A stretch of 8,172 nucleotides of DNA. It comes from Bacillota bacterium (GTDB taxonomy: Bacteria; Bacillota; Clostridia; Lachnospirales; Lachnospiraceae). The translations under genes and the position numbers were made by a program. Of this stretch, positions 4,808 to 8,172 are shown piece after piece. Positions within the stretch are counted from its first letter, which is position 1, and every line of letters begins with the position of its first letter. The stretch is taken from NCBI GenBank assembly GCA_023435505.1, contig JAEYRR010000302.1, positions 1 through 8,172 of the forward strand. Direction: 5' to 3'. The notes beneath the pieces are model-generated. The model made no database searches, was not told the DNA's origin, and worked only from the letters and a program-made list of their open reading frames with translations.

Positions 4808-5179
4808 ATGAAATCTTTAGAAGAGCTTAAAGCCATCCGTGAGAAAATGCAAGGTCAAGTAGGACTAAGATCTGAAGACGAGACACAGACAAGAGTTGTT
4901 GTAGGTATGGCTACTTGCGGTATTGCAAGTGGTGCAAGACCTGTTTTAAACACTCTTTCCGACGCTGTTTTATCTAAGGGCTTAGACCATGTCATTGTTA
5001 CTCAAACAGGATGTATTGGGTTATGTCAGTATGAACCAATTGTGGAAATCTTAGAACCAGGTAAAGAAAAAGTTACCTACGTTAAGATGACTCCAGAAAA
5101 AGCACTCGAAGTAGTTGAACAACATCTTATTCGCGGTCATGTTATTGGGGATTACACCATTTCCGCGAATTTAAAATAA
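4808..5179 (+). CDS. hydD: HydD, small thioredoxin-fold ferredoxin-like protein
   Basis: A 123-residue protein of the (2Fe-2S) ferredoxin-like thioredoxin fold found inside bifurcating hydrogenase operons. After a helical N-terminus the fold carries C37 (ATCGIASGA) and C69 and C73 (TGCIGLC). The second cysteine of the usual C-x4-C pair is Gly (G42), so only three of four cluster ligands are present. The C-terminal half (TQTGCIGLCQYEP to EQHLIRG) closely parallels the first ~85 residues of HydB (VQTGCHGLCALGP to SEHLLKG), so both probably come from one duplicated domain. I recall HydD as a subunit of the A. woodii enzyme without an assigned redox role. A structural or assembly role is therefore as likely as electron transfer. 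AGGAGGT (4794-4800) precedes the ATG, and hydB follows after 17 bases. Confidence 0.85.
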   Translation: MKSLEELKAIREKMQGQVGLRSEDETQTRVVVGMATCGIASGARPVLNTLSDAVLSKGLDHVIVTQTGCIGLCQYEPIVEILEPGKEKVTYVKMTPEKALEVVEQHLIRGHVIGDYTISANLK

Positions 5180-5196
5180 CTAAAGGAGGATAAAGC

Positions 5197-6987
5197 ATGT
5201 ATCGTTCACACGTCTTAGTTTGTGGTGGTACCGGATGTACTTCCTCTGGAAGTGTTGAAATCATCAAAACATTACAAGCTGAAATTGATAAGCAGGGCCT
5301 TAAAGATGAGGTATCTGTTGTACAAACCGGATGTCACGGACTTTGCGCTTTGGGACCAATCATGATTGTATACCCTGAAGCAGCATTCTACTCTATGGTA
5401 AAGGTTGAAGATATACCGGAAATCGTTTCCGAGCATTTATTAAAGGGTCGTATTGTAAAACGTCTTCTTTATAATGAAACTGTTACTGCAGAAGGCGAAG
5501 TTAAATCCCTTGCTGAGACAGATTTCTATAAAAAACAACATCGTATCGCTCTGCGTAACTGTGGTGTTATTAACCCAGAATGCATCGATGAGTACATAGG
5601 AACACACGGATATGAAGCTCTTGGTAAGGTTCTTACTTCCATGACTCCAGATGACGTTATCCAAACATTATTAGACAGCGGTTTACGTGGCCGTGGAGGC
5701 GGTGGCTTCCCAACAGGATTAAAGTGGAAATTTGCCAAAGCCAATGACGCAGATCAAAAATACGTTTGCTGTAACGCCGACGAAGGTGACCCAGGTGCAT
5801 TTATGGACCGTTCCGTATTGGAAGGTGACCCACACGTAGTATTAGAGGCTATGGCAATTGCAGGATATACCATTGGTGCTAACCAGGGTTATATCTACGT
5901 TCGTGCAGAGTATCCAATCGCTGTAGAACGTCTTCAGATTGCAATCAACCAGGCTAGAGAATATGGTTTACTTGGTAAAAATATCTTTGATTCTGGTTTC
6001 GATTTTGATATCGACTTAAGACTTGGTGCCGGAGCATTCGTTTGTGGTGAGGAAACTGCACTGATGACTTCTATCGAAGGTAATCGTGGTGAGCCTCGTC
6101 CAAGACCTCCTTTCCCAGCTGTAAAGGGTCTGTTCCAGAAGCCTACTATCTTAAATAACGTTGAGACTTATGCTAACATTCCTCAGATTATCTTAAATGG
6201 TGCTGAATGGTTTGCTTCCATGGGTACTGAGAAATCCAAAGGAACTAAGGTATTTGCACTTGGTGGTAAGATCAACAATACCGGTCTTGTAGAGATTCCT
6301 ATGGGAACTACTCTTCGTGAAGTTGTAGAACAGATCGGTGGCGGAATTCCTAATGGAAAGAAATTTAAAGCTGCTCAGACTGGTGGACCATCCGGTGGAT
6401 GTATCCCAGCAGAGCATTTTGATATCCCTATTGACTACGATAACTTAATAAACATCGGTTCCATGATGGGATCTGGTGGTTTGATCGTAATGGATGAGGA
6501 TAACTGTATGGTTGATATTGCGAAATTCTTCCTTGAGTTTACCGTTGATGAATCCTGTGGTAAATGTACTCCTTGTCGTATCGGTACTAAGCGTCTGTAT
6601 GAGATGCTTGATAAGATCACCAAGGGTCAGGGTACTTTACAAGACCTGGATAAGATGGAAGAACTTTGCTACTATATCAAAGATAATTCCCTCTGTGGTT
6701 TAGGTCAGACTGCTCCTAACCCTGTTCTTTCTACATTGAGATACTTTAGAGACGAGTATATTGCCCATGTAGTAGATAAGAGATGTCCTTCAGGCGTTTG
6801 TAAGGCTCTTCTTAGCTTCGAGATTCTTCCTGACAAGTGCGTTGGTTGTACCTTATGTGCAAGAAATTGTCCAGTTAGTGCAATCACAGGTTCTGTTAAG
6901 AATCCACACGTTATCGATAAAGATAAATGTATCAAGTGTGGCGTTTGTATGGAAAAATGTAAGTTTGGCGCTGTCGTAAAGAAATAA
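5197..6987 (+). CDS. hydB: NuoF-like flavin subunit HydB of bifurcating hydrogenase
   Basis: A 596-residue diaphorase subunit that binds FMN and NAD(H) and, in this family, is the presumed site of electron bifurcation. An N-terminal thioredoxin-like domain holds a [2Fe-2S] set (C9, C14, C46, C50). The NuoF core follows, with glycine-rich GLRGRGGGGFPTG (162-174), NADEGDPGAF (193-202) and GAFVCGEETAL (279-289) for FMN and NADH. An SLBB-type stretch lies near 350-400. The N3-like [4Fe-4S] cluster has C454, C457, C460 and C500. The C-terminus adds two [4Fe-4S] ferredoxin motifs (C548/C551/C554/C558 and C578/C581/C584/C588). This extended architecture is typical of HydB and not of complex I NuoF. 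C491, H524, C530 and C535 could form the zinc site reported for T. maritima HydB. AGGAGG (5185-5190) precedes the ATG. Full length and intact. Confidence 0.96.
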   Translation: MYRSHVLVCGGTGCTSSGSVEIIKTLQAEIDKQGLKDEVSVVQTGCHGLCALGPIMIVYPEAAFYSMVKVEDIPEIVSEHLLKGRIVKRLLYNETVTAEGEVKSLAETDFYKKQHRIALRNCGVINPECIDEYIGTHGYEALGKVLTSMTPDDVIQTLLDSGLRGRGGGGFPTGLKWKFAKANDADQKYVCCNADEGDPGAFMDRSVLEGDPHVVLEAMAIAGYTIGANQGYIYVRAEYPIAVERLQIAINQAREYGLLGKNIFDSGFDFDIDLRLGAGAFVCGEETALMTSIEGNRGEPRPRPPFPAVKGLFQKPTILNNVETYANIPQIILNGAEWFASMGTEKSKGTKVFALGGKINNTGLVEIPMGTTLREVVEQIGGGIPNGKKFKAAQTGGPSGGCIPAEHFDIPIDYDNLINIGSMMGSGGLIVMDEDNCMVDIAKFFLEFTVDESCGKCTPCRIGTKRLYEMLDKITKGQGTLQDLDKMEELCYYIKDNSLCGLGQTAPNPVLSTLRYFRDEYIAHVVDKRCPSGVCKALLSFEILPDKCVGCTLCARNCPVSAITGSVKNPHVIDKDKCIKCGVCMEKCKFGAVVKK

Positions 6988-7019
6988 TGGAAAGAATGGC
7001 AAATTAAAGGAGGTTAATA

Positions 7020-8172
7020 ATGGAGACAGTAACTTTAAAAATAAATGGTGTCGAAGTTGTCGCACCAAAAGGTTCAACCATTTTAGAAGCTGCCCGCATC
7101 GCACATATTGATATTCCTACTTTATGCTATTTGAGAGAAATCAATGAAATCGGTGCCTGCCGTATCTGTGTGGTAGAAATAAAAGGCGCAAGAAGCTTAG
7201 TTGCTTCCTGTGTGTACCCAGTAAATGAAGGTATGGAGGTTTGGACCAATACTCCTAAGGTATTGGATTCCAGAAAGAAAACTCTTCAACTTATCCTGTC
7301 CAATCATAATAAATCCTGTTTATCCTGTGTACGTAGTGGAGACTGTGAGCTTCAACAGCTTTGTAAAGACCTGAATGTAGATGATGTAAGCTACTATCAT
7401 GGTTCTGTAACAGCTTCAAAGCCAGACAAATCTGCTGCTCATATGGTACGTGACAACAGCAAATGTATTCTTTGTAGAAGATGTGTTGCTGCTTGTGCAA
7501 AGACTCAGAACATCGGCGTAATTGGACCAAATGAACGTGGTTTCAACACTAACATTGGTTCCGCATTCGAAATGGGTCTTGGTGAAACTAGCTGTGTATC
7601 CTGTGGTCAATGTATCGCTGTCTGTCCAGTTGGTGCTATCTATGAAAAAGATTATACAGATGATGTATTTGCTGCAATTGCAGATCCAGAAAAGGTTGTA
7701 TTAGTGCAAACAGCTCCAGCTGTTCGTGCTGCTCTTGGAGAAGAGTTCGGTTACCCAATCGGAACTGATGTACAAGGCAAGATGGCTGCTGCTCTTCGCC
7801 GCTTAGGCTTTGACAAGGTATTTGATACCAACTTCTCTGCTGACTTAACAATTGTAGAAGAAGCTCATGAATTCCTTGATCGTGTGCAAAATGGTGGTGT
7901 ATTACCAATGATTACTTCCTGTTCTCCAGGATGGGTAAGCTACTGTGAGCACTATTTCCCAGGTATGACTGAGAATCTTTCTTCTTGTAAGTCTCCACAA
8001 CAGATGTTTGGTGCTATTGCAAAGACTTATTTAGCTGAGAAATTAGGCATTGCTCCTGAGAAGATTGTTATGGTAAGTGTTATGCCATGTACTGCTAAGA
8101 AATTCGAAATTACTCGTGATGACGAAAATGCAGCTGGCGTTCCAGATGTAGACATCGCTCTTACTACAAGAG
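7020..8172 (+). CDS. hydA: [FeFe]-hydrogenase catalytic subunit HydA (partial at 3' end)
   Basis: The first 384 residues are present and the gene runs off the window. The order is a plant-type [2Fe-2S] domain (C36, C47, C50, C64), the His-ligated [4Fe-4S] motif (H96, C100, C103, C109), two ferredoxin clusters (C149/C152/C155/C159 and C192/C195/C198/C202) and the start of the H-cluster domain. H-cluster motif 1 reads TSCSPGW (299-305) instead of the common TSCCPxW. Motif 2, MPCTAKKFE (355-363), is standard, and motif 3 lies beyond the window. The enzyme reduces protons or oxidises H2 in the cytosol, passing electrons through this cluster relay to HydB and HydC. A strong site (AAAGGAGGT, 7006-7014) precedes the ATG, 32 bases after hydB. 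HydA of this kind often carries extra C-terminal clusters, which cannot be judged here. Confidence 0.96.
   Translation, partial: METVTLKINGVEVVAPKGSTILEAARIAHIDIPTLCYLREINEIGACRICVVEIKGARSLVASCVYPVNEGMEVWTNTPKVLDSRKKTLQLILSNHNKSCLSCVRSGDCELQQLCKDLNVDDVSYYHGSVTASKPDKSAAHMVRDNSKCILCRRCVAACAKTQNIGVIGPNERGFNTNIGSAFEMGLGETSCVSCGQCIAVCPVGAIYEKDYTDDVFAAIADPEKVVLVQTAPAVRAALGEEFGYPIGTDVQGKMAAALRRLGFDKVFDTNFSADLTIVEEAHEFLDRVQNGGVLPMITSCSPGWVSYCEHYFPGMTENLSSCKSPQQMFGAIAKTYLAEKLGIAPEKIVMVSVMPCTAKKFEITRDDENAAGVPDVDIALTTR

Noticed and set aside
3699..6987. Part of respiratory complex I (nuoE-nuoF)
   Set aside because: HydB has the extra N-terminal [2Fe-2S] and C-terminal 2x[4Fe-4S] domains, and hydA with H-cluster motifs follows. 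No membrane subunit genes are seen.

Overview
The window reads as part of the chromosome of a strictly anaerobic, AT-rich Clostridia species, probably Lachnospiraceae-like. This placement rests on the gene families, AGGAGG-type ribosome binding sites and low-GC intergenic DNA, and no marker gene fixes the genus. Two divergent operons are separated by a 383-base regulatory region (3316-3698).

The rightward operon (3699 to the right edge) encodes a multimeric NAD-linked [FeFe] hydrogenase of the electron-bifurcating HydABC type. Its order is hydC (NuoE-like), a small GHKL-ATPase gene, hydD (small thioredoxin-fold protein), hydB (NuoF-like with extra ferredoxin domains) and hydA (catalytic subunit, cut by the window edge). 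This matches the order I recall as hydCEDBA in Acetobacterium woodii. The likely job is reversible coupling of H2 formation to oxidation of NADH and reduced ferredoxin during fermentation.

The leftward operon (3315 down to 155, terminator at 112-138) has five tightly packed genes: a DRTGG-domain protein, an RsbW/anti-sigma-like ATPase, a HydS-like putative sensory [FeFe]-hydrogenase, a second DRTGG-like protein and a PHP-domain metal hydrolase. The hydrogenase-like protein keeps the four cysteines expected to hold an H-cluster but has Ala at the proton-transfer cysteine position. The operon therefore looks like a cytoplasmic H2/redox-sensing and signalling module set head to head with the hydrogenase it may regulate. 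That link is inference.

The intergenic region holds a good sigma-A-type promoter for the leftward operon, a Rex-like operator in its leader, one or two promoters for the hydrogenase operon, and several inverted repeats. One 11+11 base dyad covers the gap between the -35 and -10 boxes of a hydrogenase promoter. The first ~100 bases are relatively GC-rich, hold no convincing gene and could be the edge of an RNA or another unit. No tRNA, rRNA, CRISPR array or mobile element was seen.
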